Origin: Streptomyces sp. SAJ15 | GTDB lineage: Bacteria > Actinomycetota > Actinomycetes > Streptomycetales > Streptomycetaceae | DNA: 64,000 nucleotides | Assembly (NCBI RefSeq): GCF_007595705.1 | Contig: NZ_NISY01000002.1 | Location: forward strand, 496,001-560,000 | Reading direction: 5' to 3' | Shown: one piece after another, positions 26,585-35,117 of the stretch | Numbering within the stretch: the first letter of the stretch is position 1 | How the letters are laid out: the number at the start of each line of letters is the position of its first letter | Translations under genes and position numbers: made by a program | Notes under the pieces: generated by a model | The model's database searches: none | The model's input: only the letters and a program-made list of their open reading frames with translations | Told to the model about the DNA's origin: nothing

Positions 26585-27930
26585 CCCGCACCCACCATGA
26601 CGCACCCGTCCACGACCTGGTGGTCGCCGGCTTCGGACCGGCCGGCATCTCGATCGCCGTGGCCGCCGTCGACCACGACGAGGCGCAGCCGGCCGGCACG
26701 GCCCCGCTGGACGCGGTGTACCTGGAGCGCGCCGGGGACTCGGCCTGGCAGCCGAACCTGGTGCTGCCGGGCACCGACATCCAGCACCACTTCCTGCGCG
26801 ACTTCGCCACCCCGCGCGACCCCCGCTCCCGCTTCACCTTCCCCAACTACCTGCTGTCCACCGGCCGCTTCTACCCCTTCACCCTGCTCGGCGGCTACGC
26901 CAGCCGCGAGGAGTGGTCGGCCTATGTGCAGTGGACCGCGCGGCAGGTCGGCCGGCCCGTCGCGTACCACCGGGAGGTCGTGGAGATCGCGCCGGTGACC
27001 GACGCGGACGGCGTCGTCCGGGCCGCGGAGGTGACCAGCGTCGACGTCCGGGACGGCAGCCGCCACACCCACATCGGCCGCAACGTGGCGATCTCCACCG
27101 GCCACCTTCCGTACGTCCCGCGGCTGTTCGAGCCGAGCCTGGGCGAACGCGTCTTCCACGCCTCCCGGTTCCTGCCCGGGCTGGCCGCGCTGCCCGAGGG
27201 GCCGCTGCGCTACGCCGTCGTCGGCGCCGGCCAGACCGCCGGCGAGATCATGCTGCACCTGGCGGCCCGGCACCCGGACAACGAGATCTTCTCGCTGACC
27301 CGCGGCCACGGCATCCGGATGTACGAGCTCGGCCACTTCAGCAACGAGGTCTACTTCCCGCAGGAGACCGACTACTTCTACGCGCTGCCGCGGGCCGAGC
27401 GGGAGCAGGCCCTGGCCCAGGTGCGGGCCACCAACTACGCGGCCGTCGACCCCGACGTCTCCACCGCCCTCTACCAGGCCGTCTACCAGGACCGGCTCAG
27501 CGGCCGGGGACACTGGCACATGCTCAACCGGACCGCGGTGACCGACCTCAAGGCCCCCGAGGGCGGCGACGGCACGGCCGGCGGCGTGCACCTGGAGCTG
27601 GCCGAGGTGCACACCGGCCGGACCGACGCCCTCGACGTCGACGCCGTCATCCTGTGCACCGGCTACACCGAGCCGCGCCTCCCCGCCCAGCTCGACCCCT
27701 TCCGGGACCACCTGCTCACCGACGAGGCCGGCGACCCGCTGCTCACCCGCGCCTACCGCGCGCAGACCCGCGACGACTGCGAGGTCGGCATCTATCTCAA
27801 CGGCATGACCGAGTGGCGCCACGGCATCAGCAGCGCCACCTCCTTCAGCGTGATGGCGGTCAAGGCCGACGCCATCCACCGCGATCTGCGCGAGCGGCTC
27901 GCGGCCCGGTCGGAAGAGGCGGAACGGTGA
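26581..27930 (+). CDS. Lysine/ornithine N-monooxygenase-like enzyme, second copy
   Basis: 449 aa, ATG at 26581 with AAGGAGG ten bases upstream, overlapping the aminotransferase stop. Motifs: FAD site VVAGFGPAGISIAVAA, the substrate region PGTDIQHHFLRDFATPRDPR, NADPH site YAVVGAGQTAGEIMLHLAARH, CTGYTEPRLPAQ, and the ending NGMTEWRHGISSATSFSVMAVKADAI. It is clearly divergent from the first copy, so a different substrate is likely. Diaminobutyrate made by the preceding enzyme is the obvious candidate (inference). GTGA overlap with the next gene shows tight translational coupling. Confidence 0.9.
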
Positions 27931-29135
27931 CCGCGACCCCCGCGACACCCGGCCCGGCGGCCACCGCGGAGGTGGTGGTCGTCGGCGGCGGGGTGGTCGG
28001 CGCCGCCATCGCCCACGCCCTGGTGACCGCCGGGGCCGGCCCGGTGGTCCTGTGCGAGCAGGGCCGGGCCGCCTGGCAGGGCGCCACCTCCCGCTCCGGC
28101 GGCCTGCTGCGGCTGCACCACACCACCCACCCCGACACCCGGCTGGCCACCCTCTCGCTGCCGGTCTTCCAGAACTGGTCCGAGGTGATCGGCGGCGACT
28201 GCGGCTACCGGCGCACCGGGTTCGTGATGCTGGTGGACGAGAAGTACGCCGACCGACTCGCCGTCAACAGCGACGCCGTGGTCCTGGCCGGCGGCACCAG
28301 CCGGGTGATCGACCTCGCCGAGGTGCGCTCGCTGTACCCCGGACTGAACCTGGACGGGGTCGGAGCGGCGGCGTACGAGCCGGAGGGCGGCTACGCCGAC
28401 CCCGCGGCCACCACCGCGGCCCTGCTGGCCGCGGGCAGACGGCACGGACTGCGGGTGTACGAGGGCACCCGGGTGGAGGCGGTGGAGACCCGCGGCGAGC
28501 GGGTCACCGGAGTCGCCACCTCCATCGGCCGCATCGCTGCCGGCACGGTGGTGCTCGCCCAGGGCGCCTGGGGCGCCCGACTGGCCCGCCCGCTCGGCGT
28601 CGACCTGCCGGTGCGCCCCCGCCGGATCGGCATCGCCCTGGCGGACACCGGCGGCCCGGACGGGGTCGCCCCCGCCATCCCCACCTGCATCGACGACACC
28701 ACCGGCCGCTATTTCCGGCCCGACGGCGCCGGCCGGATGTTCTTCGGCGTGCCCAGCGACGACCGGATGGAGCTGGACCGCGAACTACCGCCGCTGACCC
28801 CCGAGGAGCTGACCGCGGCCCGCGCCGCCGTCGGTTGTCGCGTACCGGCCGCCGCCACCGCCCCGGTGATCGGCACCCGCGCCGGGTTCGACGGCTACAC
28901 GCCCGACCGCCGACCGGTCATCGGCCCGGCCGGACCCGAGGGCTGCTACCTCGCCACGGGCTTCAGCGGCGGCGGCTTCAAGACCGCTCCCGTCGTCGGC
29001 TCCCTGGTGGCCGCGGAGCTCATCGGCACGGGACCGGCCGGCCCCACCGAGGAGGAGCTGCTGCGTCCGTACCGCCCCGATCGATTCGCAGCCGGCCGCC
29101 CCTCCGCTGGAGATCATTCCTATGCACACATGTGA
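27927..29135 (+). CDS. FAD-dependent amino acid oxidase (DAO family)
   Basis: 402 aa from the GTG at 27927, overlapping the previous stop by 4 bp. N-terminal dinucleotide fold [21 protein letters not shown], then the glycine-oxidase/sarcosine-oxidase-like [20 protein letters not shown]. The C-terminal FAD contact is [20 protein letters not shown] followed by [17 protein letters not shown]. In hydrazine pathways a DAO-type oxidase cleaves the lysine-hydrazine adduct to free the hydrazino acid (established for the s56-p1 and triacsin type systems). The same role is proposed here because of its place between N-hydroxylase and MetRS-like genes. Confidence 0.9.
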   Translation: MTATPATPGPAATAEVVVVGGGVVGAAIAHALVTAGAGPVVLCEQGRAAWQGATSRSGGLLRLHHTTHPDTRLATLSLPVFQNWSEVIGGDCGYRRTGFVMLVDEKYADRLAVNSDAVVLAGGTSRVIDLAEVRSLYPGLNLDGVGAAAYEPEGGYADPAATTAALLAAGRRHGLRVYEGTRVEAVETRGERVTGVATSIGRIAAGTVVLAQGAWGARLARPLGVDLPVRPRRIGIALADTGGPDGVAPAIPTCIDDTTGRYFRPDGAGRMFFGVPSDDRMELDRELPPLTPEELTAARAAVGCRVPAAATAPVIGTRAGFDGYTPDRRPVIGPAGPEGCYLATGFSGGGFKTAPVVGSLVAAELIGTGPAGPTEEELLRPYRPDRFAAGRPSAGDHSYAHM

Positions 29136-29838
29136 TGGCGCACCACCGGCCCGACGCTCCCTGCTACGACGCGCCCTGGCGCAGATGCGCGAGGACGTCG
29201 CGGTGGTCATGGACAAGGACCCGGCCGCCACCTCGCGCGGCGAGGTCCTGCTCTACCCGCACATCCACGCGCTGTGGGCGCACCGGGTGGCGCACGCCTG
29301 GTACCGCCGGGGCCACCGCACGGCCGCCCGCGCGGTGGCGCTGGCCGCCCGCTTCCTCACCGGGATCGACATCCACCCCGGCGCGGTGATCGGACGCCGC
29401 TTCTTCATCGACCACGGGGCCGCCGTCGTCATCGGCGAGACGGTGGAGATCGGCGATGACGTGATGCTCTACCACCAGGTCACCCTCGGCTCCGTGGGCT
29501 GGTGGAAGGACCGACGCCGGCCGCCGGGCGCCAAGCGCCACCCCACCGTGCGGGACGGGGTGGTGATCGGCGTCGGGGCCAGCGTGCTCGGTCCGATCAC
29601 GGTGGAGGAGGGCGCCTACATCGGGGCCCGCGCGGTCGTCCTGGAGGACGTGCCGCCGCACTCCAAGGTCTCCTGCCCCCGCCCCCGCGTCCACGACCCG
29701 GCCGACACCGCGGGCTCCCACGCCTCCGGCTCCGCCAACTCCTCCGGGAACCACAACTCCTCCGGCACCTCCGGCACCTCCAGCTCACTGCACGCGGCGG
29801 CAACCACCCCACTCAGCAAAGGAGTCGCATCGCCATGA
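29122..29838 (+). CDS. Serine O-acetyltransferase (CysE/EpsC-like) with Ser-rich tail
   Basis: Left-handed beta-helix acyltransferase expected to make O-acetyl-L-serine from serine and acetyl-CoA. 238 aa; the ATG at 29122 overlaps the oxidase stop by 14 bp. Core motifs: [41 protein letters not shown] followed by [17 protein letters not shown], then [13 protein letters not shown] and [19 protein letters not shown]. The last 40 residues are a Ser/Gly/Thr-rich run ([20 protein letters not shown]) that homologues lack. Placed in a biosynthetic operon, it may activate serine for beta-substitution rather than serve cysteine supply. Confidence 0.88.
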   Translation: MHTCDGAPPARRSLLRRALAQMREDVAVVMDKDPAATSRGEVLLYPHIHALWAHRVAHAWYRRGHRTAARAVALAARFLTGIDIHPGAVIGRRFFIDHGAAVVIGETVEIGDDVMLYHQVTLGSVGWWKDRRRPPGAKRHPTVRDGVVIGVGASVLGPITVEEGAYIGARAVVLEDVPPHSKVSCPRPRVHDPADTAGSHASGSANSSGNHNSSGTSGTSSSLHAAATTPLSKGVASP

Positions 29839-31475
29839 CCTACGTCGTCACCAGCGCGCCGCCCAACCCCAACGGAGACCTGCACCTGGGCCACCTCTCC
29901 GGACCCTTCCTCGGCGCGGACGTGCTCCGCCGCCACCTGGCCCAGCTCGGCCACGAGGTACGACACGTCGGCTACTCCGACGAGCACTCCTGCTACGTCC
30001 CCCGCCGCGCCCACGAGCTGGGCCGCGGCGCCCGGGAGACCGCGTACGCCTTCGGCCAGAAGATGCAGTCCACGCTGGCGCTGGCCGACATGAGCCACGA
30101 CTACTTCACCCGCCCGCTGCGCGAACCCCTGCACACCGAGATCGTGCAGCGCTTCTTCCTCGACCTGTGGAACAAGGGCGCCCTGGAGGTCCAGGAGCTG
30201 CCGGTCTTCCGCTGCGAGCCGTGCGACCGCTATCTCTACGAGGCCGAGGTGCGCGGCGCCTGCCAGTTCTGCGCCGCCCCCTCCGACGGCGTCTACTGCG
30301 AGGAGTGCGGCCGGCCGCAGGACCCGGCCGGGCTCGCGGAGGCGCACTGCACCCGCTGCGGCGCCACCCCCGTGCTCTCCTCCCTGCGGCGCATCGTCTT
30401 CCCCCTGGACCGCTACCGCGAACAGCTCGGCGAGTACTACGCGCGGGCCGGCGAGGGCGAGAGCTGGCGGCCGCAGCTGCGCGCCTACCTCGACGACATG
30501 ATCAGCCGGCCGCTGCCGGACACCCCCGTCAGCCGAGAGGCCGACTACGGCATCCCGGTGCCGCTGCCCGAGTGGGAAGGGCACATCCTGGACACCTGGT
30601 TCAGCGGCATCTGGGGCTATGTCGCGGCGACCGCGGGGCTCGCCGAGGCCGAGGGCGACCCGGAGCGCTGGGAGCGCTGGTGGAGCGACCCGGACACCGA
30701 GATCGTGCACTTCCTCGGCTTCGACTGCAGCTTCTCGCACGCCATCCTGTGGCCCTCGCTGCTGATGGCGCACGGCGAGCTGACCCTGCCGTCCCAGATC
30801 ATCATCAACGAGTTCTACCGACTGGAGGGGGACAAGTTCTCCACCAGCCGCGGCCACGCCATCTGGGGCGGGGAGTTCCTGCGCCAGGTCTCCGCCGACG
30901 CGCTCCGCTTCCACCTGTGCCTGACCGGCCCCGAGCGGGAACAGACCAACTTCTACGCCCGCGAGTTCGACGAGACCGTCGACACCCTGCTGGTGCAGAA
31001 CCTCCAGCAGTGGGCCGGTGACATCGTGGCGCTGGCCTGCGAGGACTTCGAGAAGGAGGTGCCGGACGTCGGGCTGCTCACCGGCGAACTGGCGGTCATG
31101 GCCAGAAAGCTGCCCCAGGAGGTGGCCGAGGCCCTCTCGCCGCACTCCTTCTCGCCGCAGCGCGCCACCAAGCTGATCGCCGCCGCCATCGACCGGCTGG
31201 CGAAGGACCTGCCGATGCTGCGCGCCTGGCGCACCAGCGGCGGGGTGGAGTACCGGATGCGGCTGGTCACCCACCTGGAGCTGCTGGCGCGGGTGGCGGC
31301 GGTGAGCGCGCCCATCATGCCGGGCTGGTCCGCCTATGTGCTGGGACGCCTCGGCGTCGCCCCGGTCGACCCGGTCACCGGCACCCCCGCCTGGCCGGGC
31401 GCCGAGCCGCTGCTGACGGCCGGACACCGGCTGACCGGGCCCCTGTCGCCGTTCTTCCAGGGGGTGCATGCGTGA
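29835..31475 (+). CDS. Methionyl-tRNA synthetase-like ligase (hydrazine synthetase subunit)
   Basis: 546 aa class I synthetase paralogue. The HIGH motif is HLGH (17-20, in [14 protein letters not shown]) and the KMSKS loop reads KFSTS (about 333-337). Zinc knuckles around residues 130-180 use CEPC, CQFC, CEEC and CTRC pairs. The helical anticodon-like domain is at the C-terminus. In Spb40-type hydrazine synthetases a MetRS-like domain adenylates an amino acid and passes it to the N-hydroxylamine, and a fused cupin rearranges the ester to an N-N bond. Here the cupin is a separate gene (33450-33803). ATGA overlap upstream and GTGA overlap downstream. A housekeeping MetRS is unlikely, given the context and the altered KMSKS. 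Confidence 0.88.
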   Translation: MTYVVTSAPPNPNGDLHLGHLSGPFLGADVLRRHLAQLGHEVRHVGYSDEHSCYVPRRAHELGRGARETAYAFGQKMQSTLALADMSHDYFTRPLREPLHTEIVQRFFLDLWNKGALEVQELPVFRCEPCDRYLYEAEVRGACQFCAAPSDGVYCEECGRPQDPAGLAEAHCTRCGATPVLSSLRRIVFPLDRYREQLGEYYARAGEGESWRPQLRAYLDDMISRPLPDTPVSREADYGIPVPLPEWEGHILDTWFSGIWGYVAATAGLAEAEGDPERWERWWSDPDTEIVHFLGFDCSFSHAILWPSLLMAHGELTLPSQIIINEFYRLEGDKFSTSRGHAIWGGEFLRQVSADALRFHLCLTGPEREQTNFYAREFDETVDTLLVQNLQQWAGDIVALACEDFEKEVPDVGLLTGELAVMARKLPQEVAEALSPHSFSPQRATKLIAAAIDRLAKDLPMLRAWRTSGGVEYRMRLVTHLELLARVAAVSAPIMPGWSAYVLGRLGVAPVDPVTGTPAWPGAEPLLTAGHRLTGPLSPFFQGVHA

Positions 31476-32620
31476 CCCCGCGGGTGCCCCGCCCCCTGGC
31501 GTTCGCGGAGTCGGTGCTGGGGGTCGGGCTGCTGTTGCTGCCTCCGGTGGCGCTCGCGGGGACCGGCGGGGGCGGGGACACCTGGACGGCCTGGGCACTG
31601 CTGGGCGTCTTCGCCCTGTGCTGGTGCACCGCGCTCGGGCTGGCCGGCGGCTCCCGGGCGGGCGCCGCCGCGCTGGCCGGCGACCGCTTCGGCCCGCCCG
31701 CCGGCGCCGCGGTCACCGCGATGTACCTGGTCGGCTTCCTCATCGGCCAGGCCGCCATCGCGCTGGCCGCCGGCCGGTTCGCCACCGCCGCGTACGGCGC
31801 CGCCTCCTGGGCGCCGTACGCGGCCGGGGCCGCCGTGCTTGCCGCGGCGGCACTGCTCGCCGCGCGCGGGGTGGCTCCGGGCACGGCGGCCCGGCGGGTC
31901 AGGCTCGCCGCCGTCGTCGTCCTCACGGCCGGCTTCTGGACGTGGCCGGGGCTGCTGCGCGGCGAGGTGTTCGACGGCGCGGGCCAGGGCGCGCTGCCGC
32001 TCGCCTTCCTGCTGCTGTTCGCCCTCGTCGGCATGGAGACCGCGGTGCCGGCGGCGGGCGCCCGGGGGAGACGACGCGGGCTGGTCCCGGCGGTGGGCGG
32101 CGGAGTGCTGATCGTCTCCGCCGGCTATCTGCTGGCCCTGCGGCCATGGGTGCGGGACGCCGACCCGCAGCCGCCGCCGGACGCGGTCGCGGCGGTGTGG
32201 GGCGCGGCCGCGGCCGCCGTCTGCCTGACCTACTGCCTGACCAACCTGCGCGCGGCCGCCCGCTTCCTGGACACGCTCCTGGCCACCGCGCGCCCCGGCC
32301 GGGCGCGCCCCGCCGAACCGGCGCGGGTCGCGCTCTGCGTGGGGCTCTGCCTGACGGTGCTCGGCGCCGCGGCGGCGGGCTCCTGGGGCGTGGGCGCGCT
32401 GCTCGCCGGGCCGGCCGCGATGACCTGGGCCATCTACACCCTGGTCCTGGCCGTCGCCACCCTCCCGCCGGCGGGCGTGGGCCCCGAGGCGCTGGGCGCC
32501 CTGGCCGCCCTGCTGGTCATGACGGTGGCGGCGGGAGCCGCGCTGCTGCTGCCCCTGGCGGTGGCGGGTGCCGCCGGCTGGTGGGTGTGGACCGGGCGAC
32601 GCGCCGGAATGAGAGGGTGA
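31472..32620 (+). CDS. APC-superfamily permease in the hydrazine cluster
   Basis: 382 aa polytopic membrane protein with 10-11 hydrophobic segments. It starts with a GTG at 31472 that overlaps the MetRS-like stop by 4 bp. The opening RPLAFAESVLGVGLLLLPPVALAG matches helix 1 of amino acid/polyamine/organocation transporters. Later segments such as LPLAFLLLFALVGMETAVPAAGA and MTWAIYTLVLAVATLPPAG fit the fold. Within the operon it probably exports or imports the amino-acid-like pathway product. Confidence 0.82.
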   Translation: MTPRVPRPLAFAESVLGVGLLLLPPVALAGTGGGGDTWTAWALLGVFALCWCTALGLAGGSRAGAAALAGDRFGPPAGAAVTAMYLVGFLIGQAAIALAAGRFATAAYGAASWAPYAAGAAVLAAAALLAARGVAPGTAARRVRLAAVVVLTAGFWTWPGLLRGEVFDGAGQGALPLAFLLLFALVGMETAVPAAGARGRRRGLVPAVGGGVLIVSAGYLLALRPWVRDADPQPPPDAVAAVWGAAAAAVCLTYCLTNLRAAARFLDTLLATARPGRARPAEPARVALCVGLCLTVLGAAAAGSWGVGALLAGPAAMTWAIYTLVLAVATLPPAGVGPEALGALAALLVMTVAAGAALLLPLAVAGAAGWWVWTGRRAGMRG

Positions 32621-32668
32621 GGGCACACCGGGAGGGCCCATGTTCCGCAGCGATGAGGGGTGTCAGTC

Positions 32669-33358
32669 GTGAGGGAAGAACCAGAGCTGTCCGCCGGGCC
32701 GCGGCTGGCGGTCACCGAACGCACCCGGCTCCGCCGGGCACGAGAGAAAGGACGCACCGCCCGCGCCGATCTCGACGAGGTTCTCGCCGCCGGATTCCTC
32801 TGCCATCTCGGGGTGGTGGTCGACGGCGTTCCCATGGTCGTGCCCACGGTTTACGGAGTCGACGGCGACACGCTTTATCTGCACGGCTCCGTCGCCAGTC
32901 GAAGCCTTGTCCAGGCACCCGATTCCACGGTGTGTGTAACGGTGACCCAGGTCGATGGAATCGTCCTCGCCCGCTCGGTTTTCGAGCACAGCATCAATTA
33001 CCGCAGCGCCATGGTCTACGGAATTCCACGGGCGGTCACAGAACCGGAGGAGAAACTGGCCGGGCTGCGTGCGCTCACCGAGCGGTGCGCCCCCGGCCAG
33101 TGGGACTACGCACGGCGCCCCAACCGCCGGGAGCTGGCCGCCACCACGCTGCTCGCGCTGAACCTGGACGAGGCGTCGGTCAAGGTCCGCACCGGCCCGC
33201 CGGACGACGGCGACGGACCCGACGCCGCACTGGGCCTGTGGGCCGGGGTGGTGCCGGTGACCACGGTCCACGGCGCCCCGCTGCCGGACCCGGCGCTGCC
33301 GGCGGACGTCGACATACCGCCCCACATCGGCGCGTTGGCGCGACGCGGGCCGCGCTGA
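32669..33358 (+). CDS. FMN-binding pyridoxamine-oxidase-fold protein (NimA-like)
   Basis: 229 aa split-barrel flavoprotein. I prefer the GTG at 32669, with GAGGGG eight bases upstream, over the in-frame GTG at 32660. The split-barrel core is LDEVLAAGFLCHLGVVVDGV, then PMVVPTVYGVDGDTLYLHGSVASRSL, where the GSVASR loop contacts the FMN phosphate. It is followed by FEHSINYRSAMVYG. NimA-like relatives reduce or protect against nitro/N-oxidised compounds, which would suit a pathway handling N-N and N-O chemistry. Last gene of the rightward operon. Confidence 0.85.
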   Translation: MREEPELSAGPRLAVTERTRLRRAREKGRTARADLDEVLAAGFLCHLGVVVDGVPMVVPTVYGVDGDTLYLHGSVASRSLVQAPDSTVCVTVTQVDGIVLARSVFEHSINYRSAMVYGIPRAVTEPEEKLAGLRALTERCAPGQWDYARRPNRRELAATTLLALNLDEASVKVRTGPPDDGDGPDAALGLWAGVVPVTTVHGAPLPDPALPADVDIPPHIGALARRGPR

Positions 33359-33410
33359 CCCCCGCATGTCATCCCCGCGCGGGGCCGCGGCGACCCGCTG
33401 AACACCGCGA

Positions 33411-33444
33411 CGTGGTCGGGTTCCCGTACGGGAACCCGACCACG
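33411..33444. terminator. Perfect 34-bp palindrome, bidirectional terminator
   Basis: CGTGGTCGGGTTCCCGT (33411-33427) is followed directly by its exact complement (33428-33444), with no mismatch. It lies between the convergent FMN-protein and cupin genes. Confidence 0.85.
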
Positions 33445-33449
33445 CGCCG

Positions 33450-33803
33450 TCACGCTATGCCCGGCTTGCCGCCCCACCACAGCGACAGGAAGACCACCGG
33501 CTCGTCCCCGTCGTTCACCAACAGGTGCTTCTCGTGCGGCGGAATGAAGACCGAGTCCCCGAACTTCACCCGCCGGCGCTCACCCGCCACCTCGAGCTCC
33601 CCGGAACCCGAGACGATATAGAACAACTCGGACTCGCCGTCCGGATTGACGTGTTCGGACATCGTGGTGTGCGGTGGCACGATGACCCACGCCCCGCCCT
33701 CATACGGCTCGTCCGCACCGTCGAAACGCGGCAGCCGCTGCGCCTTGACGTTGTAGTCGGGCTCAAACTTCAGATCGGACGACTCCCAGCTGTGAACGTG
33801 CAT
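33450..33803 (-). CDS. Stand-alone cupin (proposed second half of split hydrazine synthetase)
   Basis: 117 aa single-domain cupin from the ATG at 33803 (MHVHSWESSDLKFEP). Motif 1 reads SEHVNPDGESELFYIVSG, with His51 and Glu57/Glu59 as metal ligands; the second His of the usual HxH is Asn53. Motif 2 reads GDSVFIPPHEKHLLVN, with His93. In Spb40-type enzymes the cupin domain, fused to the MetRS-like domain, catalyses N-N bond formation. A lone cupin at the end of a cluster holding a lone MetRS-like gene suggests a two-protein version. It is transcribed toward the operon, so it is not cotranslated with it. Confidence 0.85.
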   Translation of the reverse strand: MHVHSWESSDLKFEPDYNVKAQRLPRFDGADEPYEGGAWVIVPPHTTMSEHVNPDGESELFYIVSGSGELEVAGERRRVKFGDSVFIPPHEKHLLVNDGDEPVVFLSLWWGGKPGIA

Positions 33804-33975
33804 TGCGTGTCCCTCTTTTCAGGTCCGCGATACGGCGATTGCAGCGGAATTCAGCATAGGAAATCCACGGGTCGCTGTCACCGATTCCGTGAGTGTTTTC
33901 GCACACCATCTACCGCCGGCTGACGCACACTTGACGAGGTGACGGGAAATCGGAGTCGGCAAGGGGGCGAGCGGG

Positions 33976-34830
33976 ATGACGACGGGCCTGCGGATCCGGG
34001 CGGTTCTGGTGGGCGTGGAGGTCTGCGCCGAGGAGCCCTCCTGGCGGGCTGACGGGGCGGTGGGGGACGTGCTGGACTGCGCGCGCCGGCTCCGGGCCGC
34101 CGGGCTGGAGCCGGAGGATGTGGCCCTGCTGCTGTCGGGGTCTTCGGAGGTGGAGGCGGCCGCGGGCCCCGAGTGGGGACCGTCGCTTCGGCCCGCGGGC
34201 CGAGTGACGGTCCACGAGGCGCTGTTCGACGATCCCGCGGTGTGCCGCGCGGACGCCCTGCTGCTCGTCTGGTCCGGGCCGGCACTCGCCCAACTCGACG
34301 GTCGCCGACGGCTGTTGTGCGCGGACGCCACGGCGGGCGCGCCGCACGGTCTCGACCCGGACACGGCGCTCGCCGGCCGCCACCCCGGCCTTGTGCCGTC
34401 CGCCGCGCTGCGCGACTGGCTGGCCGAAATCCGTCGGCCGCCCCGCGCGACTCCCGCCCCGGGCCCCGCGGCCGCGCCGTACCACCACATCGCCGCCTTC
34501 CGCCGGGTGATCGCCGCGGGTGCGGGGTCGCACCGCGGGCCGGTGCTCCGCCCCGCCGCGGCCCGGCGCCGACGCCTCGTCCTGGCCCTGGAGGCCGTCC
34601 CGGCGATGGTCGACCCGACCACCCGCGAGCTGGTCCTCGGCCTGCTGCCGGCCGAGATCGCCACCGGCGTGCCGCGCTCGCCGGCGACCCGCACCCAACT
34701 CGTCGATCTGCTCGACGTCTGCGCGCTCTTCCCGGGCGGACTCGACCTGCTCTGCGAGGCGATCGGCGCGGTGGACTCCGGGACCCCGGCGCTGGACGCG
34801 TTCCGGCGCGCGGCGATGGCTCCCGACTGA
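33976..34830 (+). CDS. EAD2 protein with degenerate caspase-like domain
   Basis: 284 aa, ATG at 33976 with AAGGGGG upstream. Residues 5-150 have the caspase-fold pattern: RIRAVLVGVEVCAEEPSW, GAVGDVLDCARRLRAAGL, CRADALLLVWSGPALAQL and RRRLLCADATAG. The catalytic GHG is replaced by SGPA, and the later Cys motif is absent, so it is probably not a protease. The C-terminal 85 residues match effector-associated domain 2: RRRLVLALEAVPAMVDPTTR, then ELVLGLLPAEIATGV and LVDLLDVCALFPGGLDLLCEAI. The VMAP gene at 42.9-44.5 kb carries the same EAD type, so the two may pair. First gene of a rightward set with the peptide and hydroxylase. Confidence 0.75.
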   Translation: MTTGLRIRAVLVGVEVCAEEPSWRADGAVGDVLDCARRLRAAGLEPEDVALLLSGSSEVEAAAGPEWGPSLRPAGRVTVHEALFDDPAVCRADALLLVWSGPALAQLDGRRRLLCADATAGAPHGLDPDTALAGRHPGLVPSAALRDWLAEIRRPPRATPAPGPAAAPYHHIAAFRRVIAAGAGSHRGPVLRPAAARRRRLVLALEAVPAMVDPTTRELVLGLLPAEIATGVPRSPATRTQLVDLLDVCALFPGGLDLLCEAIGAVDSGTPALDAFRRAAMAPD

Positions 34831-34952
34831 TCGGAACACGTCAATTTTGGGCGAAAGTCTGTCCGAGAGACGGGGTTTCCGGTCTCGGCGGCCGGGGACA
34901 TCATGAGTGCAGCGGGCCGAGCCCGGCCCGGACGCTGGGAGGACGCCACACG

Positions 34953-35117
34953 ATGGACCAGGCCGCCGCCGCTATCGAGTCCGAGCTTCTCGATCTCGGG
35001 GAAGTCACCCTTGAACAGCTCCGCGCGCTGGACGCTCCAGAGCGGGACGAGCACAAGAGGCGGCTCTTGCGGAGACTCGACCTTCGTGACGTCAGCAGCG
35101 GCAGTGAAGGCTCGTGA
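34953..35117 (+). CDS. Putative modified-peptide precursor (54 aa)
   Basis: The ATG at 34953 has GGGAGGAC nine bases upstream. The product is MDQAAAAIESELLDLGEVTL followed by EQLRALDAPERDEHKRRLLR and RLDLRDVSSGSEGS. The DL-x-V-x-L-xx-L-x-ALD region, then an Arg-rich helix with a short tail, resembles precursors of the FxSxx-COOH family. The tail ends GSEGS, however, not FxSxx, so the core differs. It overlaps the start of the HExxH beta-hydroxylase gene by 14-32 bp, as RiPP precursors and their tailoring enzymes often do. The Ser/Gly/Glu tail would be the core. No radical-SAM gene is nearby. Confidence 0.6.
   Translation: MDQAAAAIESELLDLGEVTLEQLRALDAPERDEHKRRLLRRLDLRDVSSGSEGS

Noticed and set aside
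29835..31475. Housekeeping methionyl-tRNA synthetase
   Set aside because: The KMSKS loop is KFSTS, the gene overlaps pathway genes on both sides, and the cluster contains the partners of the hydrazine synthetase.
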